A stretch of DNA of 64,000 nucleotides from Adiantum capillus-veneris (GCA_014529385.2 CM043962.1:87279680-87343679); one strand, 5' to 3'. Counted from the stretch's first letter, positions 31,721-43,626 are shown. Notes: generated from the letters alone by a model not told the origin. Numbers and translations are program-made.

Positions 31721-33521
31721 TTTTTTTTCCGAGAAAACGATCCTTCTATTTGTTAATAGAATTGCCCATAGGGCTACAACCACCTCTACTAGAGAGGGCT
31801 ACATCAACCATAAGGGGAGACTCTCCCAATAAAAAACAACATATATAAATGAGGGCTAAATCAAGAGATGGGAGGCGGGAAAAGCCACACAAGTGAAAGG
31901 TAGTGCCATCTGAGCTCACCCCGGATTACGGTGAAGAAAGGCCCAGGGTGCCAGAGTTGAAGGAACTCCTCTTTGCGCTCCCGCATGCGGTCGGAGCTAC
32001 CCTGAAGTCTCTCGAACTGGCCCCTGAGAGTATGAATCAACTCCATCCAAAAATCTCAAACAGTCTCCGCTGGTGGCACAAGGCGAGCCTCGAAGATGCG
32101 GAAGCAGGGGACCCGCCAAATGAACTAGAGTGTCAGGCCACAAATGAGCTCCCAACACACACCTCTCTCACTACACCACTCCTATGGGGTAAGCTCTATA
32201 GCAGGCTAGAGTGCAAGTCGACCCCCCTGTATCACTATCATCCTGCTGGTGGAGGATAACTCAAACTGTAGTGCAGGACCCGTGAGAGTAGACCAAGCAG
32301 CTACTCCCCAAGTGTACTGTTGTGTTGTGGAAAGAGTTGGCATCAGCCGAAGGACCCAAAGCCATAGGGCAAACCTAATGTGCCATAAGGCAGTCCCACA
32401 AATAGTGACGATGAGTCTCTAAAGGATGGTCACAAGCTGCACATGCTTCCAAAAGGCCACTATGTATTAGCCAGCTCCCCACTGTTGTAGCTCTGTGTAC
32501 AACTAGCCACTGGAACAAAGTGACTCGCCGCGGCTGTCTGGCGTCCCACAACCTTGCCCAAAAGGCTGACAAGAACTCAGTTGTGAGACCCTCCTCTTGC
32601 CAATGAGGTGCTACAGCAGGACGAGCCTCTCTCTGTGCTGTTAGTATGTGACCGTCCCAATCGAACAGTGTACTGAAAGAAAGGGACCCCTGGATGGTCG
32701 GTTGAGGAGAAAGGGTCCCTCCAAAACCACCTCCAGGATCCCATTGCACTTGCGCTAGTGGACAGCTCTCCCAAGCCCAAAGCCTCCAATGGCCCGTCTC
32801 AACAGCTGCTAGGTTAGGATCGATGACACAAGTCCTCCCGTGGATGCCCACTACTCGGATCCTCTAAAAACAACACTCTACAACCTCTGGAGCCTCTACT
32901 GAGACTCTGTGTAGTCGACCATTGCCCTGTATCTTGAAGAACATGGATGGCACAGTCTCTGAGTAAGCTCGAACTACGATGAGGACCTCCAGTCGCGTGA
33001 AGGCCCCCATCCATATGGGAGCTATTGTCTCTAGAGGTGTGAGCCACTCAGCTGGTACTACCTCTATGATGTCCTGACACATGCTTTGCATCCCTCTCAT
33101 GCCGTGCAGCTGGATGCTCTGTAACTTTTCTGGCAAACGTGAGAATTGAAGCCAGTCACCTAGAGTGCGTGTTGGACCCTTTGCCATGGGACCCCAAAAA
33201 ACATGAGGCCTACTACCAACCAAGTGGCCTCTCTGAGTGCTCACCATGGGGTTCCAAACAAGGGGCTATCTCAAGCGCTCCTCCGTGCAGGTGGGCTGGT
33301 GTTGTTCCAGGTCTCTCCACAGCTGCTCCCAAGAGCGAAGCAGGCTCACAACAAAATGGTCCTCTAGTCTCCTGCTCATACCAACTATGCGCATCTCTGT
33401 AAAGATCCATCTAATGGAAGGTCTCCAAGAGCCTCCTGCCTGAGGCACTCAAGCTCTAAGCCGCTGAAGCAAAAACTCCTTCCAAGGCTCCTCCCCTGGA
33501 AGCAGTCCTATGACAACAAAC
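31721..33521 (-). mobile_element. LINE-B, 3' part
   Basis: Minus strand, continuing from the other side of the inserted Copia element. It carries the post-RT segment (33410-33180, with MDLYRDAHSWYEQE matching LINE-A at 25660) and, at 32851-32375, an open stretch with LSAFWARLWDARQPRRVTLF, VVHRATTVG and CAACDHPLETHRHYLWDC. That is the zinc-finger region typical of the C-terminus of plant LINE RTs (zf-RVT type). The element ends with a run of eight A on the minus strand (plus 31721-31728), consistent with a poly(A) tail. A 5-bp copy of the target (CAAAC, 33517-33521) borders the insert. Confidence 0.85.
33517..33521. other. Target site duplication, left copy (CAAAC)
   Basis: Matches CAAAC at 36802-36806 on the far side of the insert. 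Confidence 0.9.
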
Positions 33522-33716
33522 AGAAGGGGATCGGGGAGCACCACAGACGGAGAGTGAGAGAGAGAGAGAAGGAGACACACACACACACGATGTGGGTGGG
33601 GAGACTCCAAAGAGTGAGCAGCCCCCTATACACTTATGCTATGTATAAGGTATACAAGTCAGTGGGCGCCCAGACTCTGGGCGACCGGTCAAGGCACATA
33701 GGCCTTAACCCCAACA
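33522..33716 (-). mobile_element. 3' LTR of the non-autonomous Copia
   Basis: 195 bp. It is followed on its inner side (plus 33717-33727) by ACCTCCCACTT, a polypurine tract on the element strand. Confidence 0.9.
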
Positions 33717-33791
33717 ACCTCCCACTTAAAGGCCAATGTGCCTTTAAGCAAGATCTACTAGTGTACAACTAATAGAAGGTGAGATATTCTC

Positions 33792-35402
33792 TCAACCTAT
33801 GCCCACTGACTCTCGATGAGCTAGTGCATCCAGCTCTACTGATAGACAAACATCCCGCTGCGGAAGCCACACAGAGCTAGCTCCAAGCTCTGCAAAGAGT
33901 CTACAAGAGCTCATGCACTCCTGCAAGTATCGGTCCAATACCTGCAAACCTCCCCTATGCTCTATGCCGAGATCAGTCATCGAACAACTAATCAACCCTG
34001 CTGCAAATGCTCCCACTACAGCTGCTATGTCGGGCCTCGAGATCAGCATCTCGTACATGAGGACACCGAACGTTGATGCAACCCTGGCAACCTCTGCCAC
34101 CTCCAACTCAGAACTCAACTCATGGCAATCGTGTCCCCTATCATAGAGACCATGGCACTCTGACTACGAGCTTTGGAGTGACTCCTCGTGCCTACCACAT
34201 ATCACATGTGTACCAAGAGTATCCATATGTCCTGAATCTGCATCAAGCTTTGGCATAAGCATATCAAGAAATGACTCCACAATAGCTGACATCTCAGCAT
34301 CCATGTGAGTCATCTCTGTCATCACCTCTGATGACTCATCCTGCTGTGACTCACTAGAGCTGTCCCGCTCTACCTGTGCATCCGTAGACGAAACATGCAC
34401 AACAAGGTCACTGCTCTGCACTCCATGCAAAGCATCCTGCATGATCACAGAGACAACACCGTCCCTCCCGTGATCCACATGCAATGGGTAACCTGTACCA
34501 CTCCTGGCACCTCTCGCAATCACTAGCGAACCCAAATGCATCACAAAATCTCGCTCTCGTAGAGAAATCTGACATCCACAATCTCTAAGCTGACCAATCG
34601 AGATCAAACTCACTGTCAAATCTGGTACATAGCGCACATGTCGTAACAAGTAAGATGCACCACTCGGTAATGACAGTCTCACATCTCCTGCACCTGCTAT
34701 CGCATGCACCGATCCATCGGTCAAACGTACACTGCCAAGCATCCCGCTAGAATGGCTACAAAACCATGCACGATGCGGCATGACATGAAACATAGCATCT
34801 GCGTCTAGCAACCACTGCGAAGGGAGTGCACTATCCACATGTATAGCATCTCGTGCATAGCTCGAGGTAAAAGTGACATCCCCGTCACTAGTATACTCCG
34901 ACACTACATGTGCCTCAACTGTCAAAGCAACTGAGTCCATGGCATCACTACATACATCTCTGAGACTTCCATGTCTCCTACGATGTCGCATACGATGAAA
35001 ACAACGCCGTCTAACGTGTCCAGAATGACCACAATACCAACATATCACCTGTCGGCATACTCGTGAATGTACATGTCTCACACGAGTCCTTGATGACTCA
35101 GATCTATCATACATATCATGTAATCTGCGCCAAAGTGCTCTCGAAGTAGCCTCATACATAACAAGAGTATATACAGATTCCACAAGGTGCAAAGAGAGCA
35201 TAGATAGTGCCATCTCCTCTAGCTCCTGCCACTGATCGTCAGACATGTTTGAAGGTCTACCTGCATCACCACTCAATGGTCGATGCAACCCTCGCTGTGT
35301 CAATGCATCAAGCATACACTCTCTCCATGCCGCAAAGTCTGAGCCATCAAACACGCGCATCTGTGAGAGGTCACAATCTGATCGATCACCTGTCTCTGCC
35401 AT
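33792..35402 (-). pseudogene. Gag-protease-RT scrap frame of the non-autonomous Copia
   Basis: The ATG at 35402 follows a leader of about 1.2 kb. A 412-codon frame runs to a TAG at 34164-34166, and the same frame stays open to 33792. Order: a Copia gag domain (FDGSDFAAWRECMLDAL, residues about 17-33), a CCHC knuckle CWYCGHSGHVRRRC at about 147-160, then a protease-like part where the catalytic Asp-Ser-Gly is Asp-Ala-Asp (WLLDADAMFHVMPHR). The C-terminal part after the TAG (34118-34000) has LMYEMLISRPDIAAVVG, matching the end of Copia RT. Integrase and the RT core are deleted. The protein could form particles but could not process, copy or insert by itself. The frame being open over 500 codons suggests either recent decay or some use of the gag part. 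Confidence 0.75.
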
Positions 35403-36596
35403 GAGCACAATGTAGCAAACCAGAAAGCAAAACCACCTCACCAACAACACCTGGAAATTGTCTACAAATATGGCCAGAAACACAATGTAAAACCTGTGAG
35501 ACACACTCCAAAATAGAGCTCCCGCAATGTCAACCAAATCAGCCCTAAACTGGCTCGAATCGCATCAACAAAAGTCTGCAAATATGGCTCAAAACCTGAT
35601 GCAAAGTTGCACCAATAACCGTGCAAAACCTTGCACAAAATCACAAGTCAATATGACTTAATCGCGCATAAATATCTGACAAAATTTTGGCAGAGTCTCC
35701 TTTGTAACTGGAGCAAAATCTCAACAGTAAACCTCAAAGAGACAATAATATATGCCACGATGGCCAATCCAGGAATAAACTCGACCGGAATCACCTCACA
35801 AAGTCATACATATGAGCATACGCGCTCTTGCCGGAGTACCACTCAAATAATCTCAGCCATAAACAAATACACAAATCCATATATGGCATACATAAACCGC
35901 CAAGACCATGGCAACATAGCTCACTCTCGCATGAGTGGCTCTCTAAAAAAATGCATATCCAAAAACCTGTGTGCACCTATGAATTTGCTGGTTGTTGCAG
36001 AAAATACTCCGTGTGTGTGAGATATACCAAAAACAGTGTTTTTGGGACCCGAAAGTGCACAAATAAACCTGCTGCTGTACCTGCTGTAATTCAAAGCATA
36101 ATTTCAGCAAATAGACATCACCATCGCGTCCGGAGCGTGCCAAAACCTTGACCTAGACTCCTGGATCATGTAGATCTGACTCTGCGTGACGGAGCTACGC
36201 AAAAAACTGCGTTTTAGAGCCCGAAAATGGCAAAAACGAGCTGCACACAGTTTTGAACCTGCTCCTGCTCCACTCTGCGTGATGCAATGTCCTCTCAATG
36301 CAAGCTCCAACGCAAGAGCTCTGCCACAACAGCATCCAAGCACTCGAATGTCAAGCTCTCCTCCGTCGAGCACTTCTCTAACGAGCTCCACTGAGCTCAA
36401 AAGCTCCTCTCACCAAGGAAGCCACAACCGCCTCCTCGACCAAGCTTGACCACACCAAGCTCCTAAGCTCCAAAGACAATGCTCCTCAAGCTAAAATCAC
36501 TCTCCGTGAAACTCCGCGATCGAACTCCACCGTCGAGAGCGAGCGAGCTATCGCCTCGAAGCTCTCAAAGCCGTCGTGCTCTCCGCGGTCACCATA

Positions 36597-36608
36597 GCTT
36601 TGATACCA
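36597..36608 (-). other. Primer-binding site of the non-autonomous Copia
   Basis: TGGTATCAAAGC on the minus strand, two bases inside the 5' LTR. It differs at one position from the initiator-tRNA-Met site TGGTATCAGAGC used by the other two Copia elements here. Confidence 0.8.
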
Positions 36609-36610
36609 AT

Positions 36611-36801
36611 AGAAGGGGATCGGGGAGCACCACAGACAGAGAGTGAGAGAGAGAGAGAAGGAGACACACACACGATGTGGGTGGGGAGACTCCAAAGAGT
36701 GAGCAGCCCCCTATACACTTATGCTATGTATAAGGTATACAAGTCAGTGGGCGCCAAGACTCTGGGCGACCGGTCAAGGCACATAGGCCTTAACCCCAAC
36801 A
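36611..36801 (-). mobile_element. 5' LTR of the non-autonomous Copia
   Basis: 191 bp. It includes a TATACATA stretch on the element strand that could serve as a TATA box. Confidence 0.9.
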
Positions 36802-36806
36802 CAAAC
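36802..36806. other. Target site duplication, right copy (CAAAC)
   Basis: Matches 33517-33521. LINE-A shows the single-copy site. Confidence 0.9.
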
Positions 36807-38878
36807 TTCCCAAGCAGGGATCTACTCTGCTGTGTTGGGTCTATGATCCCCAACCAGTTCTTGATCAGCCTCTCTACCTGAGTGAAGTAGGAACTCGAAA
36901 AGAGCTAGCAAGATGTAATGTACCACATAGTAGCCAACAACACCTGGTTGGCCACTACAACTTTGCCTGCCAAAGAGAGTCGTGCCGAACTACAATGTAG
37001 CAACTTCCTCTTGATGGACAAGAGGAGGGAAGCAATTTGCGGCTCGGGAGACAAGTCCAGGCTAACCTGATAGCCCAAGTATCTAATTGCAGTCCCTGGT
37101 GGAATCCATCTAAAACCCTCACTTAGAAGCCAATCAAGCGTAGGAGCACTGCCAACTCAGAAAGCCACTATCTGCCTCCAGTTGATCAGTGTGCCTGATG
37201 CACAACAAAACGTCTGTAGAGCCTGCTCACACCTATGCAAGTTGGCCTCCTCGCCCTCCAAGTACAAAGTTGAGTCATCTGCAACCTCAGCATCCAATAG
37301 CTCATCGCCCTAAATAGGGAGCGCTAAGGCACGTAGACCAACCTATTGTGAAACCAAGAATCAGCTTATCACCTCAGCATAGAACAAAAAGAGCAAGGGG
37401 GCTAGAGGACAACCCTATCTAAGCGAGCGTGTGAGCATGAAACGATCTCCTCTACCTCCTACCAAAAGCACCTGACTATGTGCACGTTTGTAGAGAGCTA
37501 ACACACCTCTAATCCAAGTATCTGAGAAGCCCATCCTGCGTAAAGTTCCCTATAAGAAATTCCAGTCAACTCTGTCGTACGCCTTCTCAGAATCGAGAAG
37601 AATTATCACCAGATCCTCACCTTGGAGGCACGCGAGGGCAGACACCTCCCAAAACGTGAGGATGTTGTCAAGAATACTGCACTCCTTGACAAAACTTGTC
37701 TAGGTCCCAGGTATAATGCTCTCTAGAAGTGGTTGAATCCTCAAACTCAGAGTCTTGGCTAGAATTTTGTAGGCACGGTTGAGGATGGTGATGGGCCGCC
37801 ACTGCCGAATCTCATCCAAGGAGCCACCCTCCTTGGAAATGATGTAGATCAAGCCCTCACTGATGTTGTTAGGCATCTCTCCTATGTGCAAGATGTACTA
37901 AAAAGTGTTGCAAAGGTCTAAGCCAAGCAAGTCCCAATACTCCAAGAAAAAACTGGGAGTCAAACCATCCTCATCACGACAACTGTCTGGGGAAGTGCTC
38001 TGAGGGCCGCATGGAGCTCCTCTAGCTGAAGAGGCAGCTCAAGTCTCTGGCGCATCTCCTCAGTCACAAAACAAGGCATCTTTGCCCAAATCAGCTCTCT
38101 ACATGCATCCTGATGCTCTGAGTGAGGCTTTGCTGACAACAAGTCACGGTAAAAGTCAATACCAACTGCACGCATATCCTCTCGCTCTGAAGAAATTGAC
38201 CCACCAGGTCTCCTCAAATGGCTGACACTGGTGTGCACATGATGGGGTCCCACTGCCTCAAAGAACACCCCAGTCACTCTGGCACCCACCTGGGTCCACT
38301 GAGGTGCATGTCGATGGAAAGCAAACTCATCACGACTCTCCTCTATGCTGGCAAGCTCCTGGCGAGCCTGATGCAGCTGCTCCTCCAACCAAGGATTGTC
38401 TCGGCGTTCCTGCATCGTCTGCAAGGAAGTAACACCCCATTGGAGACACTGCTCCTCCTCCCTCGCTGTAGCTAGGCATGCTGTAGACTCTTGGAGAAAG
38501 AAACGACTAAGCTAAGCAATTCTAGAGGCCACTCTATCAATAGGAGAGTCCTATGTGTCCAAGCCCTCTGTCCAAAGATCTAGTACTCGCTCTCTGAGCT
38601 CTGAGTCCAACAAGATCCTCTCAGTGTAGCATTGTACTCCCCCTCCTCCGTTTATCGATCACAGTATCATTGGTGCATGGCCCAAAAAAGATGTCCTAGC
38701 CAAAATGCAAACTGACCCACCCAAGTCACAAATGTGGTCACTAGTGTCGAAGCTATCTATCCAAGATAGATTCACTCTTTCCACTTTGCGGTCCGAGAAA
38801 AAGAAGGCCAAGCTGTGTGGGGGCCTCACAAAACCAGAGTGCTGCCAAACATCTGAAACCCTCAAAAGTCATACATAG
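36807..38878 (-). mobile_element. LINE-B, 5' part (endonuclease end, linker, RT)
   Basis: Minus strand. It begins within the endonuclease (38865-38640, with VSDVWQHSGFVRPPHS and GGSVCILARTSFLGHAPMIL), so the copy is 5'-truncated, as is common for LINEs. A helical linker is open at 38424-37960. The RT has IRQWRPITILNRAYKILAKTLS (about 37815-37750) and a catalytic block with VADDSTLYLEGEEANL (about 37285-37240), where both Asp residues are kept, unlike LINE-A. Several stops show it is dead. The RT is cut by the Copia insert at 36802. Confidence 0.85.
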
Positions 38879-38879
38879 C

Positions 38880-39300
38880 CTGAGAGAGAGCTATTGTGAG
38901 CAGCCCTGCATAAAAATGGATCCAATTAAGTGCACTGTGGGCATCATGTGCACTGGGGCAGTTGGTGGGCATAGGCGTGCTCTACTCAACATTCTTCTCT
39001 TCCACGCCTTTTGCATTTCTTCCCTCCTCATTGCCTTAGGGGCGTGCACTACTACTGCAGCCTTTCATGACAATGGCATTTACCAGCTACATACATGTGC
39101 TCTAATTTCCATATGCCCTCTTAAAAGTGAGTACTTCATTGCACTTTCGATGTAAGAGTCTTTGCAGGGGTCACATGGGTCAAAGTGTGTGTGAGAGAGG
39201 CATACATACATACATACATACACACGTGTATTTATATGTATGTATGTGTATGTAGAGTAAACCTCCCATGAATGTGAGGGTACAACTTGCTCTCAGCAGC
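38880..39300. other. Unassigned stretch
   Basis: A short open frame at 38919-39155 has hydrophobic content but no supporting motif. A (CATA)n / (TATG)n tract lies at 39199-39252. Confidence 0.4.
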
Positions 39301-39301
39301 T

Positions 39302-39382
39302 TACATTGATGGGCCATCCTACCAATGTCTCCAGTGTCATTCTTTGGGACATGTGGTTAGGGATTGCCATAAGCTTGCTTAG
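39302..39382 (+). pseudogene. CCHC knuckle scrap (LINE ORF1-like)
   Basis: Plus-strand frame reading YQCLQCHSLGHVVRDCHK, a complete CX2CX4HX4C knuckle similar to the one in LINE-A ORF1. Only about 27 codons remain before a stop. Confidence 0.5.
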
Positions 39383-39389
39383 AGGAAAT

Positions 39390-39930
39390 CTTTTCAATTG
39401 TCATGAATCACTTCTAGAACAAGGATGATATGGTCATCTTCAATTTCTGGCACATATGAAGAAAAATCTGGAATAGGTGAATCTCCTTGAACATACAATT
39501 TGAGCCAAGAAATATGAAAAGTGGGATGAACGTTTCCCCATGAAGGTGGAAGTTCCAAGTGATAATTGACAGTTGAATTCCCATTGAGAATTTTAAAAGG
39601 TCCATAGAAAAAGGCCAGAACTTTGAAAAAGCTTTCACATTTTTGTAGCAATGAGGTGTCACATACAACAAAGCCAAACAGCAATGAGACGTTACATACA
39701 ACAAAGCCAAATCTCCTTCTTGAAAATCTGCATGTTGACGATGTTTGTTGGCCTATTTTTGATACTTCCGTTGCACATGGAGCAATTTATCTTGAATTTG
39801 CACAAGCACATCTTGCTTCTCTTGACCCAGTTGATCTGCCAAAGCCACTTTGTGATGCAAAGCAAAGTTTGACTCACAAGAAATGTTCTTTTTATCTTGT
39901 GAGAGCTCACAAAAGACCTGTGAACACAGG
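39390..39930 (-). pseudogene. Ty3-type integrase C-terminal scrap
   Basis: Minus strand, 39684-39394: FYGPFKILNGNSTVNYHLELP, then VHPTFHISWLKLY, the conserved end of Ty3 integrase (GPF...I...Y.L.LP...HP.FH.SWLK). Upstream (39910-39690) is a degraded continuation. No catalytic part is present. Confidence 0.75.
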
Positions 39931-40610
39931 AGCTTAGTGAGCTCTTAGAGCAAACCTACATTACAAATATAAATAAAATAAAATTTCTTGTGTGAGCTTG
40001 CAAAGCACACACATGTTAACACTATATATCAACAAATACAACATTTTAAGTGTATTCTCATAGCTCACAATTATTATGTGAGGTTTTTTAACACAATAAC
40101 ATATCATGGAAGAGGACCAATCAACATGTAATACGTACACACAAGTTAGAGGACCTTTTGTTACATGAATAACATTTAAAAAAATTAGATGGTCTGGCAA
40201 TTGAAATTTTTTTTGAAATTAATGCTAAGAAAATAGAAACTAAAAAATACAAAATCAAAGAAAACATGAAGTAAATAAATTGTAAACATGTATATGTGTA
40301 TTTCAAGTCAAAACCTATGACTACATACATGTGTTTGTGTGTGTAAGTGGTGCACAAAGAAAGTGAGAGTCTAGAGAGCAGAGAGTTGAAATCCAAGAAG
40401 ACAAAATCATGGGCTCACTAAATATCACATAAGTAACCGAATGTCCGAGTTTGAAATTAAACAGGAGTCAATAAAATATATCTCTAACCAGTGCAAGGAG
40501 TTGTGGGAATGATGAATTTCTCCGAGATAAAAGCATGAAACCAAATACAAGTGCCTTGCGAATGCAAGTTGGGATTGTATATGCGCACGCTATAAAAAAT
40601 GTGCATTTTC

Positions 40611-40645
<35 letters not shown>

Positions 40646-41722
40646 TTCCTAGTGAAGATGATTCTTAAGTGCAAATTTAAATGTAATACTCAAAAGGGAG
40701 ACTTGTTACACAATGTTGTTAAAGTTTGTCTCGTTGTATGGGTTGCCTATTCATGCATACAAAGAGCTCTTGGCATGGATTTCCTATTCATGCTTCGTAT
40801 AGCAACCGATGCGAACTTAAAACAATATTGTGGAACAAGTTGCTCTTTGGAGTTATACATTTAGATTTGCATTTGAGAATCATCTTCACTAGGAAAGTTA
40901 GAGCACGCGCGCGCGCACACAAACACAGAGAGAGAAAGAGAGAGAGAGAGATGCATGTTTTTGATAGCGTACACATATACAATCCCAACTTGCATTTGCT
41001 TTTTTGGGCTACCAGTTGGCAAGGCATTTGTGTTTGGTTTCATGTTTTTATCTCAAAGAAAATTCATCATTGTTATGACTCCTTGGCTTTTCTCATCACT
41101 AATTAGAGATATATTTTATTGACTCCGGTTTATTTTGAAAGTCGGACAATCAATTACTGATGTGATATTTGAGTGAACACATGATTTGTTTTTCTTGATT
41201 TTCATTCTCCTCTCTCTAGACTCACTTCTTTTGTGCATTATTTACACACACTTACACAACGAACACGCATATGTAGTCATAGGTTTTGATTTGAAATATG
41301 CACACATACATGTTTGCAATTTGTTTACTTCATGTTTTCTTTATTTTATTTTTTTAGCTTTTATTTTCTTCACATTCATTTCATTTCTTTTTGTTTTAAT
41401 CAACAAATAATTTCATTTCTTTTAAATGTTATTCAAGTAACAAAAGACCCTCTAATTTGTGTCTATTTGTCACATGTTGATTGGTCCTCTTCCATGATAT
41501 GCTATTGTACTAAGAAAGCTCACAGAACAATTGCGCGCACAGGCCGTGCGATGTGATCTATGAGAAAATACACTTGAAATGTTGTATCTGTTGTTGTTGT
41601 TGTATGGTGTTGATATGTGTGTGCTTTGCAAGCTCACACAAGGAATTTCATTGTAGAATATTCTCATGGGTATGCTCTAGGAGCTCACTGAGCTCTCACA
41701 TGCACAAGTCCTTTGTGTGTAT
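39905..41722. repeat. Large inverted repeat (hairpin), about 0.85-kb arms
   Basis: The left arm (39905-40755) and right arm (40797-41722) are reverse complements of each other over almost their whole length at roughly 80% by eye. Examples are GGTCCTCTTCCATGATATG (41484, and on the minus strand near 40115), TCATAGGTTTTGATTTGAAATA-like at 41277 versus 40320, and CCTAGTGAAGATGATTCT at 40648 versus 40897. Only about 40 bp separates the arms. GA/TC runs sit in both arms at mirrored places. No transposase frame is present; it is a foldback element or an inverted duplication. Confidence 0.9.
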
Positions 41723-41749
41723 GGATTTAGACGGAACCTCCTAACTTCA

Positions 41750-42930
41750 TAGAGTCGATGCTAGCTTTAATTTTTATTAGCAACCCTTGGTTATGCTAGG
41801 TGTAGTTGTAGTCCCTCCCGTGTGACAAAGGTCTCAAAAGAAGTGTGCTCTCTCTTTTATTATTTTTAAAAAGTGCTTATGGGCATGGGCAACGGACATA
41901 ATTAAAGCATAAGAAAGACTTGCAAACCCAATAAACCTTTGTGCTTACTTAAATTGAAAGAATCATCAGGAGTTCAATTGTAGCTAAAAAAAAATCATTG
42001 ACATTTTTAGTTTGAAGTCTTCTAAAATAGGGGTTAAACAAATCATTAAGGGTTAGCTCTAGTTTAGGCTATATTGTGTTTGTGACGCATGGCTTCTCTC
42101 TCTACAGAATTGCATCGTCTTTCCTATACACAATCAAGAATATGATGTAATCTCCTAAGACATTCTATTGGAGTGGATCTTTTGCTTAAATTTATACATG
42201 CAGACAATGTTGTGGGAATGAACAGGGAGGATAGAGGTGGTGCTGCAGTAAGGGTGTGTGTGTGTTGTTACCATATACATGTGGTAGCGATGTGCGCACT
42301 TAGGACTGCTGGGGCATTTTTTCCCTCACTAGGTCTGTAGGGAGTTGATGCTTTGTAAGACCGAGTGTGCCAAAGAAGTAGGTGTAAAACTCCTTGCGAC
42401 TCCAAAGTGCCGGTATACTAACCAAAGCTATGCTACATTGAAAGCAATGAGTTATTACTTTTTCAATGCTAGCTTATCGATTGTTTACGAGTTTTTAGTG
42501 TTTAATTTGTCTGTTGCCTTTTCTTCTTTTAGAAGAATTTTGTAACACAGCTAATGCAGAGGATGTGAGGTAATTTTATAACTATTTTTGCTCCATCTGT
42601 GCTATGTTTATTTTGTTCTCTTTTGAATTTCTTTTTTGGCTTTTGTAAATAATTAAAATATGGTCAATTTCTCGTTACATTCGATTAGGGCTCTTTGCAT
42701 CTGCTGCAATAAATTTACTTGCAAATGCTGAAAATACTTCAGTAGACGTTGTTGGAATAAATTTACTTGCAAATGCTAAAAGTACTTCAGTAGAGACGTT
42801 GTTGAAGGACATACGCATATTTGGCACTCATGTGTTTTCTTCGCTGCTCAAAAATCATGTGCACGGTCTCTTTGATGCCTCGATTTCCTTCTAGCTTACC
42901 TACCGGTAAAAGATGAAAGCTTTGACTTCA
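41750..42930. other. Unassigned stretch
   Basis: AT-rich. A short direct repeat (AATAAATTTACTTGCAAATGCT with AGTACTTCAGTAGA-like) occurs at about 42709 and 42754. No gene is supported. Confidence 0.4.
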
Positions 42931-42935
42931 GTAAT

Positions 42936-43172
42936 ATGAGAGATTTCCTGTACATGGTTGTTAAAGCATTGATTTTGAAAGCTACGGAGGAGGAAATGGG
43001 AAATGATAGGCTTCAAGGTGATTCAAAAGTAATCCATGAAATTGCTTTCAAGCTTGTCAAGAAGTTGTTCTCTGAGAAAGTTTCATTCTCTTTCAAGGTC
43101 GTATGTGGAATGTTTTCTTCTCAAGCCATTCATAGTGAAAAAACAAAAGAGGATGTCATTGATTTAAATTGA
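42936..43172 (+). CDS. Small open frame of unknown nature
   Basis: A 78-codon frame beginning MRDFLYMVVKAL, with normal amino-acid composition (Lys- and Glu-rich, helical). No motif is recognised. It lies directly upstream of a Ty3 RNase H scrap and may be part of the same decayed element. Support is weak. Confidence 0.2.
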   Translation: MRDFLYMVVKALILKATEEEMGNDRLQGDSKVIHEIAFKLVKKLFSEKVSFSFKVVCGMFSSQAIHSEKTKEDVIDLN

Positions 43173-43175
43173 TTT

Positions 43176-43315
43176 AAGTACCCATTTATGAGAAAGAGCT
43201 TTTAGTTGTTCTACATGCGCTAAACACATGGAAGCACTATTTATTGGGAACTCCATTTATTCTACGAACCGACCATCAAAATCTCAAATACTTCATGACG
43301 CAAACCAAGCTTTCC
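43176..43315 (+). pseudogene. Ty3-type RNase H scrap
   Basis: YEKELLVVLHALNTWKHYLL, then FILRTDHQNLKYFMTQ, is a recognisable piece of Ty3 RNase H containing the catalytic Glu (first part) and Asp (TDH). About 46 codons survive. Confidence 0.75.
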
Positions 43316-43319
43316 TCAT

Positions 43320-43582
43320 TGCCCTTGGCTATGGTGATTGTTTGAATCTTTGTACTTCAACTTTATTGGCTTTTTTGGAAGATCGTACCTTTGTTCTTGA
43401 AGAAGGACGATGCTGTAAATTTTATTTATTGCCAAAGGATATATCTTTAATGAGAAGTTAATATTAATATGGTATTTTTTTCTTGTTCATTGTTTTAGAT
43501 ATGTGTTTATTTTAATATAATCTTAGTGAATGTGCTTGGAATGACGTGAAGCTTTATTCTTCACTAGTAAGGCCGCCCGCCT

Positions 43583-43626
<44 letters not shown>

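Larger units (their letters stand above)
33522..36801 (-). mobile_element. Non-autonomous Copia element (TR-GAG type) in LINE-B
   Basis: 3.28 kb with LTRs of 195 bp (left) and 191 bp (right), flanked by CAAAC. On the minus strand the LTR begins TGTTGGGG and ends CCCCTTCT, that is TG...CT and not TG...CA. It has a primer-binding site, a polypurine tract, a gag-protease frame and a scrap of reverse transcriptase, but no integrase and no RT catalytic core. The LTRs differ by a few bases and by AC-repeat length, so the insertion is fairly recent. It must rely on enzymes of another Copia element. Confidence 0.9.

Noticed and set aside
38919-39155. Small secreted or membrane protein
   Set aside because: Hydrophobic content alone; there is no promoter, motif or conserved neighbour.
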